Source: Saprospiraceae bacterium (GTDB lineage Bacteria > Bacteroidota > Bacteroidia > Chitinophagales > Saprospiraceae). From it: a stretch of DNA of 14,591 bases. The notes beneath the pieces were generated by a model that saw only the letters and a program-made list of their open reading frames with translations, was not told where the DNA came from and did no database searches. Location: contig SCUG01000549.1 of the NCBI GenBank assembly GCA_004297645.1, positions 1 to 14,591 of the forward strand. The letters run 5' to 3'. The position numbers were made by a program, and so were the translations under genes. Below, in pieces: positions 1 to 7,975 of this stretch. Each line of letters starts with the position of its first letter. Position 1 is the stretch's first letter.

Positions 1-244
1 AAATCGTCAAAAAGAAAAATGTTGCAGCAGGAGGAAGGGGGGCTTCCTGTTATTTTAAAAGGGAAAAATTCTGCCTTTTTCCATTTGAAGATAAAAACCA
101 ATAAAACGGGGGAATTCAAAGAGGGGGGAACGATAACATAATCGTAATCTAAGGGCGATTTTGCAAAAACGAAGCCAAAGTATTAAAGCGGTTACAGAAG
201 ACCAGTGGCAAAGGTCGCGACAAAACTCACAGGCCTTCCGGATA
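1..244. other. 3' flank without a recognisable gene
   Basis: No convincing coding region was seen here. The stretch is A-rich with G-runs and lies downstream of the minus-strand adhesin gene. It holds two weak inverted repeats: a 6-bp stem at 32-37/43-48 with a G5 loop, and a 7-bp stem at 62-68/76-82 (GGAAAAA/TTTTTCC). Either could contribute to transcript ending, but both lie more than 150 bp past the adhesin stop codon, so I do not call them terminators. Confidence 0.5.
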
Positions 245-2299
245 TTATCTCATCAGATTTACCTCGCCAGCGAACAATACCACCTCGCCGTCTATGAATT
301 CTACATTCATAGAATAGAGGTAGGTACCGGGGTCCATTTGTTTCCCGCCGCCGTAGCCATCCCACCCGCAGGCTGGATCACCGGGAGGTAGCGGTTCATT
401 CATTTCATAAATCAAACCGCCCCAGCGGTTGAAGACTCTCAGGTCTTTGATAGCCACCACCTCGAAACCGGCGTATGGGCTAAACACATCATTGATGCCG
501 TCGCTGTTGGGGCTAAAAGCATTGGGAATGTAAACATCCCGCGATTTCCGAACGATGATGCCGATATTGTCGTCCAAGGTGCAGCCAGCCGTATCCACCA
601 TGTGGAGGTGATACGTCACCGTTTCCAGCGGCCGGGCCACTGGGTTGGGGCAATCGTCACAACTCAGGCCATCACTTGGCGTCCACGAGAATGCAACATT
701 ATTGAGCGGGTAAATGTCCGGGTCGAACCGTACCTCCTCGCCGTATTTTATGGTACGGTTATCTCCGAGTTCCAGAAACATCTCCTCTTTGGCGGCGATG
801 AGGAATTCTTCTTGTTGTATGCAGCCGTTCGCATCTTCTATCACTAAATTTTGCACCACCCCGGCTTCCACCTCAAAATCTTTCTGATTGCCAAGGTTGG
901 TTCCCGATGTTACTCTTGCTGACCAAGGTTCAATGGCATTGCTTACTCCCAAAATATGGAGATAGGCTTTGTCGCCAAAACACACCGGAGCATCCATCTG
1001 ATAATCCATTTCTATGGCGGCCGGTTCTTCCACTGTGTAGGTAGCCGTTTCACTACAAACACCCGTGGCATCAGTGATGGTGACGGAATATTCGCCGGGA
1101 GGCAATTGCCAGGCTGAGGAGTAATTGCCCGTGGTGACATTGGGCGACCATGTATAGGTGAACGGCGGGTTTACCCCTACAGGGTAAATGTCGATGACAC
1201 CGTTATTGGCACCGTTGCATTTAACATCGGTCACGTATGGGTTTGGGTAAATGACAGCATACACGCCGACTACCACGCTTCCCTGGCTCTGGCAACCATT
1301 GTCGTCCTGCACGGTGACAGAATAGGTGCCTGGGTTCAGAAATCCAATTGAAGCACTCGATACACTGGGGTTCGTCTCCCAAAAATACTGGTAATCACCA
1401 GACACGGTTCCGCCGTGAACGTCATCCACAAAAGCTACTCCGTCAAGGCTGCCGTTGCAGCTCGCATCAAAGGCTTCGAGGAAAATTTGAAGCGGTGCCG
1501 GCGTGGCTATGTTATAATTATACTGTGTCACGCTGTCCAAATTATCCGTGATGGTGAAAAGGTAGTCTCCAGCAGCCATTTCTGAAAAATCCACTTGCCC
1601 GTTATATGCAGCAATAGTGGCGTTTCCAGATTCCCCGGTCGTCAGGTTTTGATATTCAACCCCATAAGGTGCGTTGCCCCCCAGGGCCTGTACGCTGATA
1701 GAGGTGCGGTCGCCATGACAAGGCACGGGGTTTTGCAGGGCTGCCGCCACTACACCAAGTGGCGGGCAGGCGACACTCGCTGACGGCGTATTCCCGGTGT
1801 AAGCGTTTTGGCCGATGCCCGCCCCAATGATGGAAAAAGAAATTCCGATGTTTACATTCAAGGAATTTGGCGGCATGAAAGGGTCAGTTTGGGTATCTAT
1901 TATTTCAATGGTAGTGCAGCCGCCTGCATTGCTAAATGAAAAAAATGGCACAGCGATTCCATTTTGGTAAGTCAACGTATTAAAGGGGGCATTTAATGAA
2001 AAGGTGAAATAATCGTAAGCCGTGGCTTCGGACGGAGCCTGAATCGGGCTTGCAGCCACCCAATTACCATTGAGGCTTTGAAAATTAGTCAGTTGAAGCC
2101 CGCCTGCGATGGCGCGCAAAGTAACCTGTGCACTGCTCGTGACAGATTGTGGTGGCGACCAGTCCACCTGGGGCACTACTGAAAATCTGATGGAATTGTC
2201 CGGAAGTTGTTCGAGTAAGCCCTGCACCTGAGTAAAAGCGGGTACAATCAGAAGCAGAGTGGGGGGCACGAACGAAGCGAGACGTTGAATGAGTGTCAT
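245..2299 (-). CDS. T9SS type B sorted, SprB-repeat surface protein
   Basis: A 684-aa secreted protein, probably a surface adhesin or matrix component exported by the type IX secretion system. The start at 2299 is chosen because it opens directly into a signal peptide (MTLIQRLASF, then a hydrophobic stretch to about residue 24); the open frame continues 35 codons upstream without signal-like character. After an N-terminal module of about 150 residues that I cannot name come SprB-like repeats at about 193-265, 275-345 and 355-427, each beginning with a Cys-x-Gly core (PCHGD, SCNGS, KCNGA), two of them with a P-G-x-Y-S-V-T-[VI]-x-D strand. A degenerate fourth follows at about 438-502. A PKD/Ig-like segment (WTPSDGLSCDDCPNP) leads into the gliding-motility C-terminal domain at about 590-684 (YIPNAFSPNSDGINDVF, FNRWGGLIYE, WDGYGGG, PGTYLY). 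That domain is known as the signal that directs T9SS export and surface attachment. The ligand cannot be inferred. Family assignment is secure; the role as adhesin is inference. Confidence 0.93.
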   Translation of the reverse strand: MTLIQRLASFVPPTLLLIVPAFTQVQGLLEQLPDNSIRFSVVPQVDWSPPQSVTSSAQVTLRAIAGGLQLTNFQSLNGNWVAASPIQAPSEATAYDYFTFSLNAPFNTLTYQNGIAVPFFSFSNAGGCTTIEIIDTQTDPFMPPNSLNVNIGISFSIIGAGIGQNAYTGNTPSASVACPPLGVVAAALQNPVPCHGDRTSISVQALGGNAPYGVEYQNLTTGESGNATIAAYNGQVDFSEMAAGDYLFTITDNLDSVTQYNYNIATPAPLQIFLEAFDASCNGSLDGVAFVDDVHGGTVSGDYQYFWETNPSVSSASIGFLNPGTYSVTVQDDNGCQSQGSVVVGVYAVIYPNPYVTDVKCNGANNGVIDIYPVGVNPPFTYTWSPNVTTGNYSSAWQLPPGEYSVTITDATGVCSETATYTVEEPAAIEMDYQMDAPVCFGDKAYLHILGVSNAIEPWSARVTSGTNLGNQKDFEVEAGVVQNLVIEDANGCIQQEEFLIAAKEEMFLELGDNRTIKYGEEVRFDPDIYPLNNVAFSWTPSDGLSCDDCPNPVARPLETVTYHLHMVDTAGCTLDDNIGIIVRKSRDVYIPNAFSPNSDGINDVFSPYAGFEVVAIKDLRVFNRWGGLIYEMNEPLPPGDPACGWDGYGGGKQMDPGTYLYSMNVEFIDGEVVLFAGEVNLMR

Positions 2300-2414
2300 A
2301 GTTCGCGCTATTTTGATGTATGGGTAATCAGCACCTTGCAACAACCATGCTAAACTACCGCAGAAGTTTTGGGATTTCCTGTGAAAAAATATCCTCTGGC
2401 ACAAAGCTGCCCAC

Positions 2415-3059
2415 TCATGGTTTCAACCACAGAGTTGGCTGCGTGCAGAATTGCTCCACGTTTTGATAAAACTGGCCTGCGTGGCGGCCATCCACCAAGG
2501 CATGATGGGCTTGAATGGAGAGCGGCATTTTCAGGTGGCCGTTTTCTTCGAAAACTTTTCCCCATGTGATGCGGGGCACGCTGTCGTGTGGGTGATAGTG
2601 CATGGCATGCTGTACGCCAGTGAATGCAATCCACGGAAGCGACGATAGATAAAGGTAGTCGTCACGGCCTGCCTCATCTTCGAAGGTGGGGTCGGTTTGC
2701 ATCCGTGCTATTTTCGCAGTAGCCCGCTCCATGAAATCGTGAAACAGGAGTGAATAGTCCACTTCGCAAAAACTGAAAACGTCTGAGGCTTCGGTGGCAA
2801 TGGAAAACGACGGGTGAACCACCTCATGCTCTACAACCTGCTCTCCGCGAATTCGTTGCCGCAACTCCGGAATTTCGTTCGCTGCACGTGATACAAGCCA
2901 CGCTACCGCAGGCATGAATCTGAAGCCACCGGACTTTAGCGCCGGGTAAAGTTCTGTCACACTGACATTGGCACAAATGGAAAAGTGCGGGTGGTTCATT
3001 GAACGGAAAAAGTCGAAATGCTTTTGCCGGTGCCGGTCGTTGAAGCTAATGTTTTTCAT
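2415..3059 (-). CDS. CatA-like (chloramphenicol acetyltransferase family) O-acetyltransferase
   Basis: A 214-aa protein, matching the 213-219 aa usual for classical (type A) chloramphenicol acetyltransferases, which transfer acetyl from acetyl-CoA to a hydroxyl in the cytoplasm as a trimer. Family hallmarks in order: N-terminal HRQKHFDFFRSM at about 10-21, like the HRKEHF region of CAT; the SSLPWIAFT segment at about 139-147, matching the S-x-x-P-W region that contacts the reaction intermediate; and the active-site HHALVDG at about 185-191, with catalytic His186 and structural Asp190. The start at 3059 is preferred because alignment to the family begins there; an in-frame ATG at 3101 would add 14 unrelated residues across an inverted repeat. 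The gene lies 115 bp before the adhesin gene on the same strand and downstream of a terminator, so it probably has its own promoter. All key residues are present, so it is likely active, but whether the substrate is chloramphenicol or another alcohol cannot be told from sequence. Confidence 0.9.
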   Translation of the reverse strand: MKNISFNDRHRQKHFDFFRSMNHPHFSICANVSVTELYPALKSGGFRFMPAVAWLVSRAANEIPELRQRIRGEQVVEHEVVHPSFSIATEASDVFSFCEVDYSLLFHDFMERATAKIARMQTDPTFEDEAGRDDYLYLSSLPWIAFTGVQHAMHYHPHDSVPRITWGKVFEENGHLKMPLSIQAHHALVDGRHAGQFYQNVEQFCTQPTLWLKP

Positions 3060-3084
3060 GTGGGAAAGTAGGTGGCTTACCGAG

Positions 3085-3105
3085 GCAATTGTCCAAAGCA
3101 ATTGC
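3085..3105 (-). promoter_or_regulatory. Possible promoter/operator of the CatA-like gene
   Basis: A perfect 7-bp inverted repeat, GCAATTG-N7-CAATTGC, lies 26 bp upstream of the acetyltransferase start. Its spacer and right arm contain, on the minus strand, TTGCTTTG, one mismatch from the Bacteroidota -7 box TAnnTTTG. A TTTTG run about 22 bp further upstream could serve as the -33 element. The overlap of a symmetric site with a promoter-like box is seen in sequence; operator function is inference. Confidence 0.3.
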
Positions 3106-3122
3106 GCCCGAACGGTCTGAAT

Positions 3123-3160
3123 GCAAAAGGCCGGCAGGTTTTGACATGCCGGCCTTTTGC
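3123..3160 (-). terminator. Rho-independent-type terminator after the lipocalin-like lipoprotein gene
   Basis: A perfect 14-bp stem (3123-3136 with 3147-3160, core AAAAGGCCGGCA) with a 10-nt loop begins 16 nt beyond the stop codon of the lipoprotein gene at 3177. The right arm on the minus strand ends in GGCCTTTTGC, so the U-run lies inside the stem base rather than after it. It separates the lipoprotein gene from the acetyltransferase gene and would also work on the plus strand because of its symmetry. Confidence 0.75.
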
Positions 3161-3176
3161 CGCTCCTGTTGGTGCG

Positions 3177-3611
3177 TCACTGAATGCGCTCCAACGTATA
3201 AATGGTGGTGGCTATCGCCTCTTTGGCAGGGTCATCGGGTTGGCGCTCCGTCAACGTAATTTCCAACTGGCTGCACGCTGTGACCGTACTCGTCAGATGG
3301 GACTCCATGTTCATGGAGTTTTTAGTGTCAAAAGTAAGCGTTTGTGTGTCCGAATCGAAATGGTAAGTGCCTGAGTTGCCCACCCCTGATTCACCTATGG
3401 TCATAGAAATTTTTCCATCTTTTGTGAACTCATACTGGGTGCTCATCAGCTCCTCCTTGGCCATGTTAAGGATGGTCGCCGACAGTTTTTCAGACTGGAT
3501 GTCCGCCGACTTGACCTTCCATTTGCCGGTGAAAGAGCAAGAATCACTGTTGCAAGATGAAGCCAAGGCCACAAGGGCCAATGCGAAAAGGGAGAAAAGT
3601 AGTTTTTTCAT
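3177..3611 (-). CDS. Lipocalin-like small lipoprotein
   Basis: A 144-aa lipoprotein, probably anchored in the outer or inner membrane facing the periplasm. The N-terminus MKKLLFSLFALALVALASSC is a lipoprotein signal with the acylated Cys at residue 20, followed by a short linker NSDSCS. The rest reads as a small beta-barrel: FTGKWKVKSADI at 27-38, an E-F-T-K-D-G-K strand turn at 61-67, then S-G-T-Y-H-F and L-T-F-D strands. This resembles the lipocalin-like families common in Bacteroidota, in which a G-x-W opening and a 'F-x-x-D-G-x' turn recur. Ligand unknown. The start is fixed by the signal peptide and by a good -7 box just upstream. The gene stands alone, divergent from the next lipoprotein gene and closed by a hairpin terminator. 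Lipoprotein status is strong; the lipocalin-like fold is a moderate inference. Confidence 0.82.
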   Translation of the reverse strand: MKKLLFSLFALALVALASSCNSDSCSFTGKWKVKSADIQSEKLSATILNMAKEELMSTQYEFTKDGKISMTIGESGVGNSGTYHFDSDTQTLTFDTKNSMNMESHLTSTVTACSQLEITLTERQPDDPAKEAIATTIYTLERIQ

Positions 3612-3633
3612 GCGTGATTTGATTTAATTTTTG

Positions 3634-3641
3634 CAAAGCTA
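3634..3641 (-). promoter_or_regulatory. Bacteroidota -7 box for the lipocalin-like lipoprotein gene
   Basis: Minus-strand TAGCTTTG is an exact match to the Bacteroidota sigma-ABfr -7 consensus TAnnTTTG. It lies 22 bp upstream of the start codon, which gives a 5' leader of roughly 15-20 nt. A TTTTTTTGG run at about 3657-3665 could be the -33 element, but the spacing of about 16-17 bp is shorter than the usual 19-21. Confidence 0.5.
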
Positions 3642-3726
3642 TAAATGAAAAGCATGCCAAAAAAATATAAGGTATCGGCTTTGACACAGCAATTGTACCG
3701 GTGATGTCAATGGAATGGGCCGGGTG

Positions 3727-3757
3727 TTGAAATTTTTATGTTCAGCTCCTATCTTTC
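3727..3757 (+). promoter_or_regulatory. Possible promoter of the cysteine-rich lipoprotein gene
   Basis: Plus-strand TTG at 3727-3729 and TATCTTTC at 3750-3757 (one mismatch from TAnnTTTG) are 20 bp apart, the spacing expected for Bacteroidota promoters. The leader would be about 70 nt and ends in a T6-A8 tract just before the start codon. A second weaker candidate, TACCTTGT, sits at 3778-3785. Confidence 0.3.
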
Positions 3758-3829
3758 TCCATCTTGGAATATTCTTTTACCTTGTCAAACCAAATTTCCC
3801 GCCGAGCCGTCTTTTTTAAAAAAAAGCTT

Positions 3830-4378
3830 ATGAAGAAAATCACCGTCGCTTCGCTCGCCCTTTTCCTCCTTGTAGCCACCGGCTGCACAAAAGAAAAACT
3901 GCCAACCTGCCCGGACTGTAAGTTCACCTGCCTGACACCAGGTGAAGCTGGCGTTCTCACCAACGATTGCTTAGACAATTATTCCTGTTCTTTCGAGTTG
4001 CATAAAAACGCTATGCTTGATTATTCGGGCAGCAACACCGGGCCATACATTGAATCGGGCAACAAATTAGTCTTTGCACTCTCCTCCGCCACTCAGGGTT
4101 CCCCAATGGTGGCGGATGATGAAATTACCACCGTCCTTTATTTTGAAATTGATGCAGCACAGCAGAGTTTTTTAGCCGAAGGGGACCTAATGGATTTACT
4201 CAACCTGCGTTTTCAGCAACTTTGTTATTGTGTGGATATTAGCAGGAAAAAGCCAACCGGCGGCTGCATGCAGGGTCAACGCATAGACGGCAGCCACTGG
4301 ATGGTGCAGGGCAACCTGACTTTCAGTTACGATTTTGGTACTGTGCCCTTTAAGTTTGAGGCCGTTTTCAGTGATTGA
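3830..4378 (+). CDS. Cysteine-rich lipoprotein of unknown function
   Basis: A 182-aa lipoprotein whose function I do not recognise. The start at 3830 gives a clean lipoprotein signal, MKKITVASLALFLLVATGC, with acylated Cys19; the frame is open 22 codons further upstream but that part lacks signal character. The mature protein has eight further cysteines: a CPDCKFTC cluster at 27-34, a CLDNYSC pair at 47-53, CYC at 132-134, and C146. An even number in an exported protein suggests disulfides. The segment from about 70 to 182 looks beta-rich, with a run IESGNKLVFAL and a closing W-x-V-Q-G-N-L-T-F-S-Y-D-F pattern. It is the only plus-strand gene of ordinary length in the window, and it converges with pyruvate carboxylase with only 14 bp between the two stop codons and no hairpin there, so the two transcripts probably overlap at their 3' ends. 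Lipoprotein status is clear; everything beyond is open. Confidence 0.8.
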   Translation: MKKITVASLALFLLVATGCTKEKLPTCPDCKFTCLTPGEAGVLTNDCLDNYSCSFELHKNAMLDYSGSNTGPYIESGNKLVFALSSATQGSPMVADDEITTVLYFEIDAAQQSFLAEGDLMDLLNLRFQQLCYCVDISRKKPTGGCMQGQRIDGSHWMVQGNLTFSYDFGTVPFKFEAVFSD

Positions 4379-4392
4379 GGCCAAGGATGGCG

Positions 4393-7300
4393 TCAGCCGA
4401 TTTCCACCACGGCATCTCCCTGTTCCACCAGCGTTTTTTCGGTTAGATAAACCTGCCTGACCAACCCCGCCACGGGTGAAACCACCGTGCTTTCCATCTT
4501 CATGGCTTCAATGGTAAACAGCGGCTGTTGGGCCTTCACAGCCTCCCCTTCTTTTACCATAATGCTGCCGAGGTTGCCCTGAAGAGGGGCGCCGATGTCG
4601 CCGGGTTTGTCCGCCTTTTTGTTGCGTATCAGGGTGGATTTGACCGACCGGTCGCGCACATTAACCGTGCGGGTAGTGCCGTTGTAGCGAAAAAACACCA
4701 TCCTGTTTCCGGCGGCATCTGGCGCTGTTACGTTGAGGTACTGGATGAGCAGTGTTTTGCCTTCGGCAATTTCAATCAGCATCTCTTCATTTGGCTGCAA
4801 GCCATAAAAAAACACTTGTGTGGGCAGGCGGCTCACATCACCATAGGCCTCATCATGGGCGAGGTAGTCCGGGAATACTTTGGGATAGAGGTTGAATGAA
4901 AGGAAATCCCGAAGGGAGACATCTTCCCCGAATTTTTCCTGAAAGGCCTGGAAATCCCCACCGAAATCTATGGGTTGTAAATGGGCGTTGGCTGCTCCGG
5001 TCATAGGTGTTTCGCCTTTCAACACCACCTCCACCATTCGCGGCGGAAAACCGCCCTCCACCTGCCCAAGTTCACCACGCAGCAGGGCTTTGAGGCTGTC
5101 GGGAAATGACAGGTTTTCGCCTTTCTCCAAAATGTCTTCAGGAGCGAGGTCATTGGCCGTCATAAACATGGCCAGGTCGCCCACCACCTTCGAGCTGGGT
5201 GTGACTTTCACAATGTCGCCGAGCAGGAAATTGGCGTGGCGGTAATTTTCCTTTATTTTATCAAACTTGTCTTCTAATCCCAACGACCGGGCCTGAGGCC
5301 GGAGATTGGTGTATTGCCCGCCTGGTATTTCATGCTCGTAAACTTCTGCCGTGCCGGAGCGCAGCTCGCTCTCGAAGGGGTAGTATATTTCCCGGACGGC
5401 CTCCCAATAATTGGAAAAAGCATTGAGGCTTTTTAAATCCATTGGGTGCTCCCGCGGGTGCCCCTGCATCGCCGCCACGATAGAGTTGAAATTGGGCTGG
5501 GAGGTAAGCCCCGACATGCTGGCTAAGGCCACATCCACCACATCCACCCCGGCCTCTATGGCTTTGAGGCAGGTGGCCGGCTGGATGCCTGCGGTATCGT
5601 GTGTATGAAGATGGATGGGAATTCCGAGGTGCTTTTTCAATGCCGTCACCAACACCGTGGCAGCCTGTGGTTTCAACAGCCCCGCCATGTCTTTGATAGC
5701 GAGGATATGAGCGCCGCTGTCTTCCAGCCGGCGGGCCAAGTCGAGGTAATAGTCGAGGTTGTACTTCGGGCGATTTTTGTCCATGACGTCGCCGGTGTAA
5801 CAAATGCAGGCTTCGGCGATGGCCGCCGTGCGCTCCCTGACGGTGCGGATGCTTGTCAGCATGGAGGGAATATAATTCAGCGAGTCGAAAATTCGGAACA
5901 GGTCAATGCCGGTCGTCGCGGCCTCCTCAATGAATTTCTCGATGAGGTTGTCGGGGTACGCTGTGTAACCCACGGCGTTGCTACCGCGGAACAGCATTTG
6001 GAGCAGGGTGTTGGGGATGGATTCCCGCAGGGAGGCCAGCCGTTCCCACGGTGATTCGTGCAGAAAGCGCATGGCCACGTCGAACGTGGCGCCTCCCCAG
6101 ACTTCCATACTGAAGAGCTGGTGACCATGTGCTTGCGCAAATTTTTCCGCCACTTTCAACATGTCTTTGGTGCGCATGCGCGTTGCAAGCAGCGATTGAT
6201 GGGCGTCGCGGAAGGTAGTGTCGGTATAGTGAATGGCAGTTTGGCTGCTGAGCCATGCGGCGAATTTTTCAGGGCCGAGGTCGTCGAGCATTTGTTTGGT
6301 GCCGGGTTTTGGCGTATTGTCTTTTGGGGAGTTCAATTCGGGTACTGCCGGTTTGCGAAACTTGTGCGTGGCCGCCTCTTTGCGGTACTGTTCTGGAATG
6401 TCCGGGTTGCCATTTACGATGACTTCTGAGAGAAAACGCAGAATCTTGGTGCCCCGGTCCCGGCGGCGCGGCATCTCGAAAAGTTCGGGATGCTGCCCGA
6501 TGAACTGTACCGTGGCCTGCCCTGAGCGGAACTCTTCGTTTTGGATGAGGTTTTCCAAAAAACCGATGTTGGTCTGCACGCCCCGAACGCGGAACTCCAA
6601 CAGTGCGCGGAACAGCCGGTCGCAGGCGCCCCGGAAAGTGCGCCCCCAGGCCGTCACCTTGACGAGCAGGCTGTCGAAGTAGGGTGTGATTTCGGAGCCG
6701 GCGTACGAATTGCCCGCATCCAGGCGAATGCCAAAGCCAGCGGGGCTGCGGTAGGCGATGATGGTGCCGTAATCGGGTTGAAAATCTTCGGCTGGTTTTT
6801 CCGTCGTGATGCGGCATTGTACGGCGAAGCCGTTGCAGGTAACGTCGCTTTGCCGCCCGATGCGCAGCCTTTCGTGGCCGAGGTCGTAGCCTTGGGCAAT
6901 GAGAATTTGGGAGCGCACCAGGTCTATGCCCGTCACCTCTTCGGTGACAGTATGCTCCACCTGAATGCGAGGGTTCACTTCGATGAAATAGACGTTTTGG
7001 TCTTCGTCCACGAGGAACTCCACGGTGCCGGCGTTGTTGTACCGCACGGCTTTGGCAATGCGGAGGGCATGGGCATAGAGCCTGTCTTTCGTCTGCTGTT
7101 TCAGCGAAAGCGAAGGGGCTATTTCCACCACTTTTTGAAAGCGGCGCTGCACCGAACAATCCCGTTCGAAGAGGTGCACCATGTTGCCATAGTTGTCGCC
7201 TAAAATCTGCACCTCGATATGTTTGGGGTTTTCGATGAATTTTTCAAGGAAAACCGTGTCGTCGCCGAAGGCCTTGAAAGCTTCGGTGCGCGCCTCGTTG

Positions 7301-7863
7301 TAATTTTGGAGGAGTTCACCTTCCGAGCGGCACACACGCATGCCGCGGCCGCCACCGCCGGAGACTGCTTTTAGAATGACGGGGTAGCCAATTTTATTCG
7401 CCCACCGTGTGAGGTCGCTTTCCGCTGTAAAATCTGAGCCGCCGGGAATCATGGGCACCCCGGCATTTTGAGCTACTTTTTTCGCTTCCAACTTGTCGCC
7501 AAGCGCCTGCAAGACCGCCGGCGACGGCCCGATGAAAGTGATGCCGGCTGCGGCGCAGCGCTTAGCGAACTCTTCATTTTCCGAGAGGAAACCATAACCG
7601 GGGTGGATGGCCTCCGCACTGTGCCGTTGCGCCACCCGGATTATTTCGTCCATGTCGAGGTAGGGCTTCAAGGGCTCATCATCGGGGCCTACCTGATAGG
7701 CCTCGTCCGCTTTCAGCCGGTGCAGCGAAAAGCGGTCTTTGTAGGTGTAGATGGCTATGGTCGTTATGTGCAGTTCGGTGGCTGCCCGGAAGATGCGGAT
7801 AGCGATTTCGCCACGGTTGGCGACGAGGAGCTTTTTAAAAGCAATGGGTGGAGGATTGCTCAT
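4393..7863 (-). CDS. pyc: Pyruvate carboxylase (biotin-dependent, single chain)
   Basis: A 1156-aa cytoplasmic enzyme, the usual length for one-chain pyruvate carboxylase, which makes oxaloacetate from pyruvate, bicarbonate and ATP to refill the TCA cycle. Domains in order: biotin carboxylase (about 8-465) with LLVANRGEIAIRIFRA, HPGYGFLSEN, the ATP-grasp glycine loop GGGGRGM at 169-175 and EVNPRIQVEH at 295-304; carboxyltransferase (about 535-830) with TDTTFRDAHQ at 547-556, the carbamylated lysine K724 in IKDMAG, and the metal-binding HLHTHD at 751-756; an allosteric/tetramerisation region; and a biotinyl domain with biotin-accepting K1122 in AMKM, 34 residues from the C-terminus. The start at 7863 (MSNPPPIAFKK) is chosen because the family begins there; 45 extra upstream codons are open but unrelated. 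It follows the Mpl gene on the same strand by 112 bp, so cotranscription is possible but not assured. No broken motif seen. Confidence 0.97.
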   Translation of the reverse strand: MSNPPPIAFKKLLVANRGEIAIRIFRAATELHITTIAIYTYKDRFSLHRLKADEAYQVGPDDEPLKPYLDMDEIIRVAQRHSAEAIHPGYGFLSENEEFAKRCAAAGITFIGPSPAVLQALGDKLEAKKVAQNAGVPMIPGGSDFTAESDLTRWANKIGYPVILKAVSGGGGRGMRVCRSEGELLQNYNEARTEAFKAFGDDTVFLEKFIENPKHIEVQILGDNYGNMVHLFERDCSVQRRFQKVVEIAPSLSLKQQTKDRLYAHALRIAKAVRYNNAGTVEFLVDEDQNVYFIEVNPRIQVEHTVTEEVTGIDLVRSQILIAQGYDLGHERLRIGRQSDVTCNGFAVQCRITTEKPAEDFQPDYGTIIAYRSPAGFGIRLDAGNSYAGSEITPYFDSLLVKVTAWGRTFRGACDRLFRALLEFRVRGVQTNIGFLENLIQNEEFRSGQATVQFIGQHPELFEMPRRRDRGTKILRFLSEVIVNGNPDIPEQYRKEAATHKFRKPAVPELNSPKDNTPKPGTKQMLDDLGPEKFAAWLSSQTAIHYTDTTFRDAHQSLLATRMRTKDMLKVAEKFAQAHGHQLFSMEVWGGATFDVAMRFLHESPWERLASLRESIPNTLLQMLFRGSNAVGYTAYPDNLIEKFIEEAATTGIDLFRIFDSLNYIPSMLTSIRTVRERTAAIAEACICYTGDVMDKNRPKYNLDYYLDLARRLEDSGAHILAIKDMAGLLKPQAATVLVTALKKHLGIPIHLHTHDTAGIQPATCLKAIEAGVDVVDVALASMSGLTSQPNFNSIVAAMQGHPREHPMDLKSLNAFSNYWEAVREIYYPFESELRSGTAEVYEHEIPGGQYTNLRPQARSLGLEDKFDKIKENYRHANFLLGDIVKVTPSSKVVGDLAMFMTANDLAPEDILEKGENLSFPDSLKALLRGELGQVEGGFPPRMVEVVLKGETPMTGAANAHLQPIDFGGDFQAFQEKFGEDVSLRDFLSFNLYPKVFPDYLAHDEAYGDVSRLPTQVFFYGLQPNEEMLIEIAEGKTLLIQYLNVTAPDAAGNRMVFFRYNGTTRTVNVRDRSVKSTLIRNKKADKPGDIGAPLQGNLGSIMVKEGEAVKAQQPLFTIEAMKMESTVVSPVAGLVRQVYLTEKTLVEQGDAVVEIG

Positions 7864-7975
7864 GTGTCTGATGTTGGTTGAATGAAATGGCTGGGTCAGG
7901 GCAGTGATAGGTTTTACCGGAAGGGCAGGAATAAGTTCCAAAAATTCATGGAAGCGGCACGGGCAAAGATGAACA

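Noticed and set aside
161..391. A 76-codon plus-strand frame at the left end
   Set aside because: It overlaps the conserved T9SS C-terminal domain coding region on the other strand and has no recognisable features.
6269..7159. A 296-codon open frame on the minus strand inside pyruvate carboxylase
   Set aside because: It is an alternative frame of pyc, rich in Arg, Pro and Gly, without any motif; the pyc frame carries all the family motifs through this stretch.
7864..7975. A separate promoter for pyc in the gap after mpl
   Set aside because: The best minus-strand match, CATCTTTG (7964-7971), has one mismatch to the -7 box and no good -33 element, and it overlaps the mpl stop codon region.
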